From B3-G11 sp036985855 (lineage in GTDB: Bacteria; Actinomycetota; Acidimicrobiia; Spongiisociales; UBA5794), in NCBI GenBank assembly GCA_036985855.1, contig BTQL01000007.1, positions 1 to 64,000 on the forward strand: 64,000 nucleotides of DNA. The letters are read 5' to 3'. The position numbers and the translations under genes are program-made. The notes under the pieces are model-generated. The model saw only the letters and a program-made list of their open reading frames with translations, searched no databases and had not been told where the DNA came from. Each line of letters starts with the position of its first letter. The first letter of the stretch is position 1. Shown one piece after another: positions 7,203-15,421 of the stretch.

Positions 7203-7945
7203 CCCCCACCCTCGCACTGTTCACCGTGTCGCTTCGACACGCCATGCCGAGGCGACGCACACTCCTGCTCGGTCTTCTTGAGCTCGCACCTGCCGGCATA
7301 TACCTCGTGTCCACGACCAACCGGACGGAGGACTTCGCCCTCCAAGGTGCGGTGCAGATCGGCAGCAGCATTTTCTTCTCGCTTGTACTCCCTGTCGTCT
7401 CCATCGTCATTGCGGCAGGTGTTCTCGGAGCCGAACGAAAGGATCAGACGCTGAGCTTCATCGCGCTGCGACCGATTCCTCGAATCGCCATCGCAGCTGC
7501 GAAGATCCTCGCCGCGATATTCGCAGCGTTCGCCGTGAACTCCGTCGGTGCCGTCGCCCTCGCCGGCGCACACACGATCCGCTTCGGGAATCCTCAACTC
7601 TTTCTGGGACTCATCGCCGGGGCTTTCGTGGCGACGGTCGCCTATGCGGCAATCTTCGTCCCGCTCGGGTTTCTCACCGACCGCGCCGTGATCATCGGGA
7701 TGGCCTACCTGTTGGTTTTCGAGAACGGCATCGCTTTCGCCCTCCCCGGGCTCGCCTCGCTGTCACCCTGGCGTCTCGGAGTCGTGACGTTCGGTGCGTT
7801 GGCACCTGAAGTCGCTGCATATACGAGCGAGTTCATCGGAAGTCTCGACGTGAGCGCCTCGGCGTCTTTGCTCACTGCTTTGACCTTCCTCGTTGCCGGT
7901 GTCACGGCCACATCGATCCTTTTACGAACGCGGGACCTCGCGTAG
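7199..7945 (+). CDS. ABC-2 type permease (second of pair)
   Basis: A 248-residue membrane protein with about six spans (LLLGLLELAPAGIYLVS, FFSLVLPVVSIVIAAGVLG, IAAAKILAAIFAAFAVNSVGAVAL, GLIAGAFVATVAYAAIFVPLGFL, MAYLLVFENGIAFALPGLA, LLTALTFLVAGVTATSIL). ERKDQTLSFIALRPIPR after the second span is the ABC-2 coupling region, as in the permease at 5371-6264. It is the last gene of the four-gene transporter unit and overlaps the preceding ATPase by four bases. Confidence 0.82.
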   Translation: MTPTLALFTVSLRHAMPRRRTLLLGLLELAPAGIYLVSTTNRTEDFALQGAVQIGSSIFFSLVLPVVSIVIAAGVLGAERKDQTLSFIALRPIPRIAIAAAKILAAIFAAFAVNSVGAVALAGAHTIRFGNPQLFLGLIAGAFVATVAYAAIFVPLGFLTDRAVIIGMAYLLVFENGIAFALPGLASLSPWRLGVVTFGALAPEVAAYTSEFIGSLDVSASASLLTALTFLVAGVTATSILLRTRDLA

Positions 7946-8011
7946 GGAGGGCGTAGGACGCGTCCAAACGCGGACTACCAGAAATCCTCGGCGGCGGCAG
8001 CGGCGAGATTT

Positions 8012-8272
8012 CTACAGAAATCCAGCAAGCAGCGAGAGCCCGAGTATCAATATCAGAGGGGAGAGATCAAGCGCTGCACCACCGATTCGCACCGGCGGGA
8101 TCAGTGCACGTATGGGCCGCAGAATCGGTTCGATGATCTTCGACAACGCGTCATACACCTTCCGAACGGGATGATCCCAACCGAGCCTGCCGAATGCGAC
8201 GAGGTACGACAGTACGATCCAAAGGAGCATTCCGAGCACGAACCAATTGATGATCAGCTTGACGAGTGCCAC
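8012..8272 (-). CDS. YggT family membrane protein
   Basis: An 86-residue protein with two membrane segments (IINWFVLGMLLWIVLSYLVAF and LSPLILILGLSLLAGFL) flanking the family motif DPxxxxLxxIIEPILRPIRALIPPVRIGGAALDLSP. YggT proteins follow sepF in many Gram-positive division clusters; the family has been linked to osmotic tolerance and cell shape. GTG at 8272 starts one base after the sepF stop and is preferred to an upstream GTG at 8329 inside sepF. Confidence 0.85.
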   Translation of the reverse strand: MALVKLIINWFVLGMLLWIVLSYLVAFGRLGWDHPVRKVYDALSKIIEPILRPIRALIPPVRIGGAALDLSPLILILGLSLLAGFL

Positions 8273-8273
8273 G

Positions 8274-8882
8274 TCAGGTCTGCGTGTCGAAGAGCCCGAG
8301 CTTTGTGAGCCGATCGCGTTCCTGCACACCGAGCGATACGCCTGAAGGTGTCACCAGTATCACACCCTGGGCTGTCTTCGCCATCTTCCCTTCCAGGGCA
8401 TAGGTGAGCCCCGATGCAAAATCGACGATCCTGCGCACCATCTCTGGTTCAGTATCGCGAAGGTCGAGCACGACCCCCCGACCCCCGCGGATCGCGTCTG
8501 CGAGCGTCTGGGCATCGGAAAAGTTTCGCGCCACGATTATGTGCAATTCCGGTTCGACCCGGCGAGCAGCTACCGCGGCATTCGCTCGCCCCGCATCGGG
8601 ATGAATGTAGACACCTGCCTCCGCGTAGGTCCTGTCAGGCGACATCCTCTGTCTGGTGGCCGCAGGGGGTTCGACCCTTCTTCCGGCAACACCCGCACCT
8701 GGTTTCGCCACCGTCGAAGTTCGGGAAACATCACCTGGTTGGACTTGTGACGGGGGTGTCCCGATCGAATCTGCGGCCACAGGCCTGACCTCGCCAACGG
8801 ACGACTCGATGATCCCGGCGCCCTGCTCTTCCTCGTCGACAAGACCAAGGTAGAAAAGGGTCTTGTTCCACAGTGATGACAT
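8274..8882 (-). CDS. sepF: cell division protein SepF
   Basis: A 203-residue protein that anchors FtsZ to the membrane in bacteria lacking FtsA. The N-terminus (MSSLWNKTLFYLGL) is the amphipathic membrane helix. A variable proline/arginine-rich linker runs to about residue 110. The FtsZ-binding core follows (HIIVARNFSDAQTLADAIRGG, VVLDLRDTEPEMVRRIVDFASGLTYAL, VILVTPSGVSL). The ATG at 8882 sits eight bases after GGGA; a TTG at 8888 is possible. It lies downstream of ftsZ-pgeF-yggS, the usual actinobacterial place. Confidence 0.93.
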   Translation of the reverse strand: MSSLWNKTLFYLGLVDEEEQGAGIIESSVGEVRPVAADSIGTPPSQVQPGDVSRTSTVAKPGAGVAGRRVEPPAATRQRMSPDRTYAEAGVYIHPDAGRANAAVAARRVEPELHIIVARNFSDAQTLADAIRGGRGVVLDLRDTEPEMVRRIVDFASGLTYALEGKMAKTAQGVILVTPSGVSLGVQERDRLTKLGLFDTQT

Positions 8883-8901
8883 GTTCAAATCCCGTTACTT
8901 C

Positions 8902-9564
8902 TTAACGATCCGTTGGCTCAAAGATAGCCCGTCCAACGCGCACCATGGTTGACCCTTCTTCGATCGCAACCACAAAATCGTTTGACATGCCCATCGAGCA
9001 ATGCTCCATGTTCCCATACTGACTGCGACAATGATCGAAGATGGTCCGCAGCCTGGCAAAGTACGGTCTCGAGACTTCGGCATCGATAGTCATCGGCGGG
9101 ATCGCCATCACCCCGCGTACGTCAACACCCATCTCGATCAATCGATCGATGACAGCATCCGCGTCGTTCGGGTCGAACCCCGATTTCTGCGGCTCGTCGC
9201 CGAGGTTGAACTGCACCAGAACCGGTGTCGAGCCCGAGGCTGCCCATGTTCGCGCAAGCGACATGCGATCCATCGAATGCAGCAACGCCGCATGCCTACG
9301 CACCGATGCAACCTTTCGTCTTTGCAACGGACCTATGAAGTGCCACTCGAGACCATCGAAGAGTTCACCTTCCACACGGTCCGCGAGGCCCTGCTGACGA
9401 TTTTCACCGAAGATCCTCTGACCCGCTCGAGCGATCGACGCGACCTCCGCATCCGGTCGACCCTTCGACACTGCAACGAGTGTGACCGCATCCGGTGTCA
9501 GCCCGATGCGATGTGCGGCTGCAGCTATTGCAGATTTGACCTTTACGAGTCCCGAGGTATCCAT
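8902..9564 (-). CDS. yggS: YggS family pyridoxal phosphate homeostasis protein
   Basis: A 220-residue PLP-binding TIM-barrel protein. The PLP lysine is in TLVAVSKGRP; FGENRQQGL, EWHFIGPLQRRK, LVQFNLGDEPQKSGF, GVMAIPP, and SMGMSNDFVVAIEEGSTMVRVGRAIF are the family blocks. The family buffers vitamin B6 and affects amino acid pools. It overlaps the end of pgeF by 22 bases and precedes sepF by 19 bases, the standard order in Gram-positive division clusters. Confidence 0.93.
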   Translation of the reverse strand: MDTSGLVKVKSAIAAAAHRIGLTPDAVTLVAVSKGRPDAEVASIARAGQRIFGENRQQGLADRVEGELFDGLEWHFIGPLQRRKVASVRRHAALLHSMDRMSLARTWAASGSTPVLVQFNLGDEPQKSGFDPNDADAVIDRLIEMGVDVRGVMAIPPMTIDAEVSRPYFARLRTIFDHCRSQYGNMEHCSMGMSNDFVVAIEEGSTMVRVGRAIFEPTDR

Positions 9565-10175
9565 GCCACCGTTACCTGTCGATGAGATGTTGCATTCTCG
9601 CGGAAGGAGTGGAAACGCTCATCGTGCATTGTGCACGCGTCGAGCGCCGTCACATCCACTCCGACCAGTCGCGCTCTCACCGCGTCGGAGAGGTCGACAC
9701 TACGGGTACCGGACGTCGTCGATCGCGTGTGCCCTCCGATCGCCTCGACCACATCTCCGCCAACCTCATAACAACAGGATCCGATGTGTGGCCCGACCAG
9801 AGCGGATACCACAGCGTCACCCTCACGCTCCATCAACCCTACGGCCTCACCGATGATGCCTGCAGCAAGACCACGCCATCCGCAATGGACAACAGCAACC
9901 GATTTTGCACCCATGAGCACAAGGGGCACGCAGTCTGCCGTTGTGACAGCGATCGGCAACATGGGCGCGGTCGTGATGATCCCGTCGGCTTCACCGAAGT
10001 TGCCAGGTTCCGTCGCAACAACAATGTCCGACCCATGGACCTGATCGACGAACGCCCAGGATTCCGGGATATCGAGAGATTCTGACATGCGACGTCTGGC
10101 TTCACCGTCGCTGCGCGGATCGCCATCGCTCGACTCGCCGAAGACAACCCCAGGGAGCCCCCGAGGGCGGATCAT
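9543..10175 (-). CDS. pgeF: PgeF/YlmD family protein (polyphenol oxidase / purine nucleoside phosphorylase-like)
   Basis: A 210-residue protein with the three metal-binding or catalytic blocks of the family: DQVHGSDIV (His), VTTADCVPLVL (Cys) and AVVHCGWRGLAAGI (His). GPHIGSCCYEVG closes the fold. Members have been described as copper-dependent laccases, as purine nucleoside phosphorylases, and as editors of misincorporated L-Ser in peptidoglycan precursors (PgeF in E. coli); the last fits its place after ftsZ in a cell wall cluster. Its ATG overlaps the ftsZ stop (ATGA). Confidence 0.9.
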   Translation of the reverse strand: MIRPRGLPGVVFGESSDGDPRSDGEARRRMSESLDIPESWAFVDQVHGSDIVVATEPGNFGEADGIITTAPMLPIAVTTADCVPLVLMGAKSVAVVHCGWRGLAAGIIGEAVGLMEREGDAVVSALVGPHIGSCCYEVGGDVVEAIGGHTRSTTSGTRSVDLSDAVRARLVGVDVTALDACTMHDERFHSFRENATSHRQVTVAWIPRDS

Positions 10176-11254
10176 CCTTGAACGAAACCTGGGATATCCA
10201 TCTCATCGGTACCGGGTTCTTGCTCATCGCCCGAACCACCGAGGATACTGGGACGCTCTGTTCGCGGCTGTTGGGTAGAGAAACCGCCCCTGCGATCGCG
10301 GTCGAACCCTGCAGCGATGACGGTCACCTGCATCTCGTCATCGAGCGTCTCGTCGACCACTGCACCGAAGATGATGTTCGCGTCCGCATCTGAGTGGTCA
10401 GATATCAACGACGCGGCTGTGTTCACTTCGTGCAACGTCATGTCTGCGGGACCCGCGATGGACAGCAACACTCCTCTGGCGCCCTCCATGGAGGTTTCGA
10501 GTAGCGGACTCGAGATGGCTTTCTCAGCCGCCTGCTGGGCGCGACTATCGCCCGTCGACGTGCCAATGCCCATGACAGCGGACCCTGCGTCTGACATGAC
10601 CGCTGTCACGTCTGCAAAGTCGACATTGATGAGACCAGGCGTTGTGATCAGCTCGGTGATCCCTTTCACGCCGGACGTGAGGACCTCGTCAGCCATCGAG
10701 AATGCATCGGAAACGGGAGTAGAGGGTTCCGCGATCTCGAGCAGACGCTCGTTCGGGATGATGATGAGTGTGTCGACGGCACCCTTGAGTGCTTGAATGC
10801 CCTGTTCGGCCTGGACACTGCGACGTCTCCCCTCGAAACCAAACGGTCTTGTAACGACCCCAACCGTGAGTGCGCCTGCCGCCCGCGCTACTTCGGCAAC
10901 AACGGGAGCAGCACCCGTACCGGTCCCACCACCTTCGCCTGCGGTGATGAAGACCATGTCAGCGCCGGTGAGTGCGTCTTCGAGTTCGTCGCGATGATCT
11001 TCGGCAGCCTCTCTGCCGACCTCAGGGTTAGCGCCTGCGCCGAGACCTCGCGTTGACTCGCGGCCGATATCGAGCTTGAGATCCGCGTCCGACATCAAGA
11101 GGGCCTGTGCATCAGTATTGACGGCTATGAATTCGACGCCACCAACACCTTGAGCGATCATGCGGTTGACGGCGTTGACTCCGCCGCCACCCACGCCGAT
11201 CACTTTGATCACTGCGAGGTATGTAGTAGGTGGCTTGTTTGATTCTGTGGCCAT
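10172..11254 (-). CDS. ftsZ: cell division protein FtsZ
   Basis: A 360-residue tubulin homologue that polymerises into the division ring. VIKVIGVGGGGVNAVNRMI starts the GTPase, the tubulin signature is GEGGGTGTGAAPVVA, NTDAQAL and PFGFEGRRR are conserved, and the T7 loop is GLINVDFADV. After a short linker the C-terminal peptide (MDIPGFVQG) is the docking site for partners such as SepF. ATG at 11254 follows GGGGAGGG by seven bases. A 64-base spacer with an inverted repeat separates it from ftsQ, so it may have its own promoter. Confidence 0.98.
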   Translation of the reverse strand: MATESNKPPTTYLAVIKVIGVGGGGVNAVNRMIAQGVGGVEFIAVNTDAQALLMSDADLKLDIGRESTRGLGAGANPEVGREAAEDHRDELEDALTGADMVFITAGEGGGTGTGAAPVVAEVARAAGALTVGVVTRPFGFEGRRRSVQAEQGIQALKGAVDTLIIIPNERLLEIAEPSTPVSDAFSMADEVLTSGVKGITELITTPGLINVDFADVTAVMSDAGSAVMGIGTSTGDSRAQQAAEKAISSPLLETSMEGARGVLLSIAGPADMTLHEVNTAASLISDHSDADANIIFGAVVDETLDDEMQVTVIAAGFDRDRRGGFSTQQPRTERPSILGGSGDEQEPGTDEMDIPGFVQG

Positions 11255-11281
11255 GGAGTATCCCTCCCCAAGAAGGTATCA

Positions 11282-11311
11282 ATCAACCTTAGCCCCCACT
11301 TCAAGGTTGAT
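11282..11311 (-). promoter_or_regulatory. inverted repeat in the ftsQ-ftsZ spacer
   Basis: ATCAACCTT at 11282-11290 and AAGGTTGAT at 11303-11311 form a perfect 9-base inverted repeat with a 12-base spacer, about 27 bases upstream of the ftsZ start. It could be an operator or an RNA hairpin in the ftsZ leader; no run of U follows, so a simple terminator is unlikely. Confidence 0.6.
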
Positions 11312-11318
11312 GCCTGAC

Positions 11319-12089
11319 TTATTCCTCAACCTCTGGTTCAGGTAGAGGGTTGGTCACTGCGGGTCGTAGCGGAGCGATGATGTCTATCGACGCGCCCGGC
11401 TCGATGCCAGTTTCGAGCAACGCTTCAAGTACCATCGCTTTCTCAGCCATGTCAACGGGTCGACCGAGTCGTATGCGGTAGTCACCAATCTCCGCGGCCA
11501 GACCCTCGCCCTCGACATAGACCCTCGCTCCCGAACGGTTTCCTTCAGAGATTCGAGAAACGAAAACAAGCGCGCCGAGCACCGCTGAATCCGATATCAC
11601 GTCCCCAGGCAGGAGGGGACCTTGATCGATCGCGATCAACGAATCCCCGGCTCCCGGGTCCGGGACCGCCATGATCACTCCACCATCGCTTGCAACCAGT
11701 ACCCACTGCTCCCCCGCCAGCACCGCTGCAACAGGAGTTCTCTCGACAACATCGATCAGCACGGATCCGGGCCAAATGATGTCAACGTCGACGGACGCCA
11801 CCCACGGATCCTCGAGGATCCGAACGGTTATCTCTGTGCCATCGACATCGATCGTCGGCGTACCGATTCCCATGCCGAGAGCCTGCACCACCGCCCCTGG
11901 ATCAGAGTGCTCTGCTCCGGTCACATCGACCTGCCGAATGGAAAGGATCGGTGACCGGATGAGCCACAGCGTCGACAGCACAGTCGCCACCAGTGCGATC
12001 ACGATGAGGATCCATTTCAAGCGTCGGCGCGCTCTATCTTCAGATACCGTTTTGCGACGTTGCGCAACGCGCGGCTCCATAACGGTCAT
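11319..12089 (-). CDS. ftsQ: cell division protein FtsQ
   Basis: A 256-residue bitopic division protein. A basic cytoplasmic tail (RRKTVSEDRARRRLK) precedes one membrane span (WILIVIALVATVLSTLWLI). The POTRA domain starts at ILSIRQVDVTGAEHSDPGAVVQALG, and the beta domain has DPWVASVDVDIIWPGSVLIDVVERTPVAAV. The start overlaps the murB stop (ATGA). The position between murB and ftsZ is the usual dcw order. Confidence 0.92.
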   Translation of the reverse strand: MTVMEPRVAQRRKTVSEDRARRRLKWILIVIALVATVLSTLWLIRSPILSIRQVDVTGAEHSDPGAVVQALGMGIGTPTIDVDGTEITVRILEDPWVASVDVDIIWPGSVLIDVVERTPVAAVLAGEQWVLVASDGGVIMAVPDPGAGDSLIAIDQGPLLPGDVISDSAVLGALVFVSRISEGNRSGARVYVEGEGLAAEIGDYRIRLGRPVDMAEKAMVLEALLETGIEPGASIDIIAPLRPAVTNPLPEPEVEE

Positions 12090-12982
12090 GCTCGGCCCCT
12101 AGAAGTATCGAATTCTCCGAGGAATCGTATCTCGGGTTCGAGCATGATCCCTGTAATGTCGAGCACTTTCTCTTGGATTTCGCGAACGAACCCGTAAATG
12201 TCTTCTGCCGTCGCACCGGTTGTGGTGACCATGAAATTGGCATGAACGGGAGATACTTGAACGGGTCCCACGGTTACGCCCTTCAATCCACACCGATCGA
12301 TGATCGCTCCCGCTGCATCGTTCGGCGGATTCACGAAGACGCTGCCGGCGTTGAGTGTTCCGCCAGGCTGGTTCTCCCTCCGCCATCGTGTGATGTCCCT
12401 GATCGTCTCCTCGATCTCGGCCGGATCACCTCGAGATGTCATGAACGTGGCCTGCACGACGATCTCCGTATCCGTGAGATCAGAGTGGCGATACGCCAAT
12501 CCGAGTGATGACACGGCCCGTTTTACAAGAGATCCTGAAGCGAGATCGACCACGACGGCGTTCTCAAGGACATCAGCAGTTTCGGATCCGTGACCGCCGG
12601 CGTTCATTCGAACGGCACCACCGACGGATCCAGGAATTCCTACATAGAACTCGAGACCCGCCAATCCCACGCCGGCTGCCGTTCGTGCGAGCTTCGGGAG
12701 TGCCACCGCGGCACCGGCGACTACCTGGCCATCTGGTCGCGCATCGATGGCAGCGAACGCACCGCCGAGGTGCAGAACCAGACCGTCGATTCCTCGATCG
12801 GAGATAACGACGTTGCTCCCCCTCCCAAGCACAAAGATGGCAACGCGATCGGGGACCACACCGAGAATCGAACGCAACTCTTCAAGATCCTGCGGCTCAG
12901 CGAACCACCTTGCGGAGCCACCAACCTTGTACGTTGTCAATGGTGCGAGCGGAACGTCGCCCCTGACGGAGGCATGATCCAT
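12086..12982 (-). CDS. murB: UDP-N-acetylenolpyruvoylglucosamine reductase MurB
   Basis: A 298-residue FAD enzyme that reduces UDP-GlcNAc-enolpyruvate to UDP-MurNAc. Blocks seen: PLAPLTTYKVGGSARWFAEP, VLGRGSNVVISDRG, GLAGLEFYVGIPGSVGGAVRMNAG (FAD binding), YRHSDL, GTLNAGSVFVNPP with the catalytic Ser, and LEPEIRFLGEF with the catalytic Glu. The ATG overlaps the murC stop as TGATG; a GTG three bases upstream is equally possible. Confidence 0.96.
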   Translation of the reverse strand: MDHASVRGDVPLAPLTTYKVGGSARWFAEPQDLEELRSILGVVPDRVAIFVLGRGSNVVISDRGIDGLVLHLGGAFAAIDARPDGQVVAGAAVALPKLARTAAGVGLAGLEFYVGIPGSVGGAVRMNAGGHGSETADVLENAVVVDLASGSLVKRAVSSLGLAYRHSDLTDTEIVVQATFMTSRGDPAEIEETIRDITRWRRENQPGGTLNAGSVFVNPPNDAAGAIIDRCGLKGVTVGPVQVSPVHANFMVTTTGATAEDIYGFVREIQEKVLDITGIMLEPEIRFLGEFDTSRGRA

Positions 12983-14349
12983 CACGAGTCGCTCTGAATC
13001 GCCTGAGCCACAGTCCGAGCAACCGATGTGATATCTCCGGCGCCGAGCAAGAGCACCGTGTCGCCGGGTTCGGCCAGGTCGGCAACGATGGGCCCGATAT
13101 CGGACAGGTTCGGCACATACACGGTGTGACCTCCTGCCGCTTCAGTCGCAGCAGCAACTATCCGCCCCGAAACGCCGATGATCGGCACCTCACCTGCCGC
13201 GTACACATCAGTGACGATCGCGTGATCGGCCAATGCAAGCGGCGCTCCGAACTGCGGGCCGAGGTCGGCTGTTCGCGTGTATCGATGTGGCTGGAAGACG
13301 GCGATCACCTTGCGAGCTGTTCCTCGCGTCGCGGCCGCGATCGTGGCGGCGACCTCAGTCGGGTGGTGCGCGTAGTCATCGATGATCGTCACACCCGCGA
13401 CCTTCCCTCGTATCTCATATCGCCTCCGCACTCCGGCAAAACCGGACAATGCGCGAGCCGCGCCTCCGGTGTCGTAACCGAGCTCCGTGAGGAACGCGAG
13501 AACGCCTGCAGCATTCGACGCGAGATGTGCGCCAGGCTTTGGGAGCGACACGTTGAGGGCGACATCACCTCGAACGACACGAAATACCTGCCCGTCGGCG
13601 GTGTGTTTGTGGTCCACGATCCGCCACATGGCGTCTGGCGAGAATCCGTATGAGATGAGAGAAACTCTCTGATCAAGCCGGCGAACGCCTGGATCGTCGA
13701 AGCAGCCGACTCGTGGACCGCCGACCTGCGCACTCACCTGGGCGAAGGCATCTTCGAGTGCCGCAACCGTTCCGTAATAGTCGAGATGGTCAGCTTCGAT
13801 GTTCGACACGAGCAGTGCGTCGAGGTGGAGGTGCCGGAACGTTCCGAAGGCTTCATCTGCCTCGAGAACGAATAAGTCATCCGCCCCGAAATGGGCTCCT
13901 GTGTTGAGACCGATCATCTCTCCGCCGACGAGAAAGCTCGGATCGAGGCCTATTCCTCTGAGCGCGGTGACCGCTAGAGCGGTTGATGTTGTCTTGCCGT
14001 GCGTGCCAGCAAAACCGATCGTTGGAATGTTCCTTGTGAGGGCTGAAAGCAGTCGGGGGCGCTCCCAAACAGGGATACCGGCAGCCCGTGCGGCGCCGAC
14101 CTCTGGATCGTTCTCTGGCACGGCTGAGGATGCAACAACCAGTTCGACACCGGCCATGGCGTTGGGTTCATGACCAACCCAGGTCCGCACTCCCACGTCC
14201 GCCAGTGAATCGAGCATACGACCTGGTTTCACATCGGAACCCGACACCGTGTGACCAAGCTGGCTCAACAGCTTCGCCAGGCCAGACATGCCGGCGCCAC
14301 CGGCGCCGATGACGTGCACCCGCTCGGGAATGCTTTTCGGGTCAGTCAT
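12982..14349 (-). CDS. murC: UDP-N-acetylmuramate--L-alanine ligase MurC
   Basis: A 455-residue Mur ligase adding the first amino acid of the peptide stem. HVIGAGGAGMSGLAKLL is the N-terminal nucleotide-fold loop, GFAGTHGKTTSTAL the ATP loop, VLEADEAFGTF and SNIEADHLDYYG the metal and substrate site, and IDDYAHHPTEVAATI and FQPHRYTRT the C-terminal domain. ATG at 14349 overlaps the murG end by eight bases; a longer frame upstream is only murG read in another frame. Confidence 0.96.
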   Translation of the reverse strand: MTDPKSIPERVHVIGAGGAGMSGLAKLLSQLGHTVSGSDVKPGRMLDSLADVGVRTWVGHEPNAMAGVELVVASSAVPENDPEVGAARAAGIPVWERPRLLSALTRNIPTIGFAGTHGKTTSTALAVTALRGIGLDPSFLVGGEMIGLNTGAHFGADDLFVLEADEAFGTFRHLHLDALLVSNIEADHLDYYGTVAALEDAFAQVSAQVGGPRVGCFDDPGVRRLDQRVSLISYGFSPDAMWRIVDHKHTADGQVFRVVRGDVALNVSLPKPGAHLASNAAGVLAFLTELGYDTGGAARALSGFAGVRRRYEIRGKVAGVTIIDDYAHHPTEVAATIAAATRGTARKVIAVFQPHRYTRTADLGPQFGAPLALADHAIVTDVYAAGEVPIIGVSGRIVAAATEAAGGHTVYVPNLSDIGPIVADLAEPGDTVLLLGAGDITSVARTVAQAIQSDS

Positions 14350-15421
14350 GGACCAACCCGAGAACGTGTTCGGCGATCGACCTGGCAACACCGTGGTGTT
14401 GTGAAGCTTTGGCTGTGTCTGACATCTCTTTTCGTTTCACTTCGTCCGCGAGTAACGCATGAGCAGTGTCGATGATCTCATTCCTACGTTCCTGACCTAT
14501 GACGATCCCAGCGCCGGTCTTGACAAGATCGCCGGCGTTCAGGCCTTGATATCCCCTCCCGGCCGGTAGTGGAACGAGGATCGCCGGCGTAGCGGTTGCG
14601 TGGAGTTCCGAGACGGTCATCGCACCGGATCTGGATAGCACGACGTCGCATGCCGCGTAGAGAAGCTCCATCTCGGTTTCGAACGGAACTACGAACCATC
14701 CTTCGACGGACGCAGCGTTGCCTGCGATCTGCTCGAAATGGGACTCACCCGTCACCTGCAGGATCTCGAACCCGCGGGTGTGATCCGACGCGATTTCGGC
14801 TGCGATCTCGTTCAGCGCGGCGGCCCCAAGACTTCCACCGAATACACCGAGGACGATTCCGCTCTGATCCATTCCGTAACGCTTCCTCGCCTCAGGGCGA
14901 AGCGCTTCTCTGTCGAATGACTCGAATGAACTGCGGAGCGGATTGCCAACGACAATCCCCTTCCTGAGCTTCTTGGTCGCCGGCTCGAATGCTACGAAAA
15001 CAGTATCGGCGCTCGATGCCAGCAGCCTATTGGCCATCCCCGGCACGGCGTTTGCCTCGTGGATGATCAATGGGATCTTCGTCCTTCGCGCAGCCAAACC
15101 GGCAGGACCAGATACGTATCCGCCGAACACGACCATCGCCCGGATGCCCAGAAGTTCGATCTGATCGGACATGACACGGGTGGCTCTCCTGATCTTCAGA
15201 GGGAGGGTGAGATTGTCGACGGACAACGAACGCCTGACGCCGTGTATGTCCACCTCGACGAACGGATAACCCGCTGTCGGAATCACTTCGGCCTCCATTC
15301 GGTCACCGCCGAAGAACACGATGTCATCCTTGTGCATACCCAATTCGATGAGGGATTCCGCAACAGCGAGAGCGGGGTACACATGACCACCAGAGCCAGC
15401 CGCCGCGATTCCGACTTTCAC
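14342..15421 (-). CDS. murG: UDP-GlcNAc:lipid I GlcNAc transferase MurG
   Basis: A 359-residue glycosyltransferase that makes lipid II at the inner membrane face. The N-terminal glycine loop IAAAGSGGHVYPALAVAE, VFFGGDRMEAEVIP, VVFGGYVSGPAGLAA, IIHEANAVPGMANRLLA, LGVFGGSLGAAALNE and the C-terminal donor site (SRSGAMTVSELHATATPAIL) are all present. The start is GTG at 15421, overlapping the ftsW stop (GTGA). An in-frame upstream ATG-like start lies inside ftsW and is rejected. Confidence 0.96.
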   Translation of the reverse strand: MKVGIAAAGSGGHVYPALAVAESLIELGMHKDDIVFFGGDRMEAEVIPTAGYPFVEVDIHGVRRSLSVDNLTLPLKIRRATRVMSDQIELLGIRAMVVFGGYVSGPAGLAARRTKIPLIIHEANAVPGMANRLLASSADTVFVAFEPATKKLRKGIVVGNPLRSSFESFDREALRPEARKRYGMDQSGIVLGVFGGSLGAAALNEIAAEIASDHTRGFEILQVTGESHFEQIAGNAASVEGWFVVPFETEMELLYAACDVVLSRSGAMTVSELHATATPAILVPLPAGRGYQGLNAGDLVKTGAGIVIGQERRNEIIDTAHALLADEVKRKEMSDTAKASQHHGVARSIAEHVLGLVHD

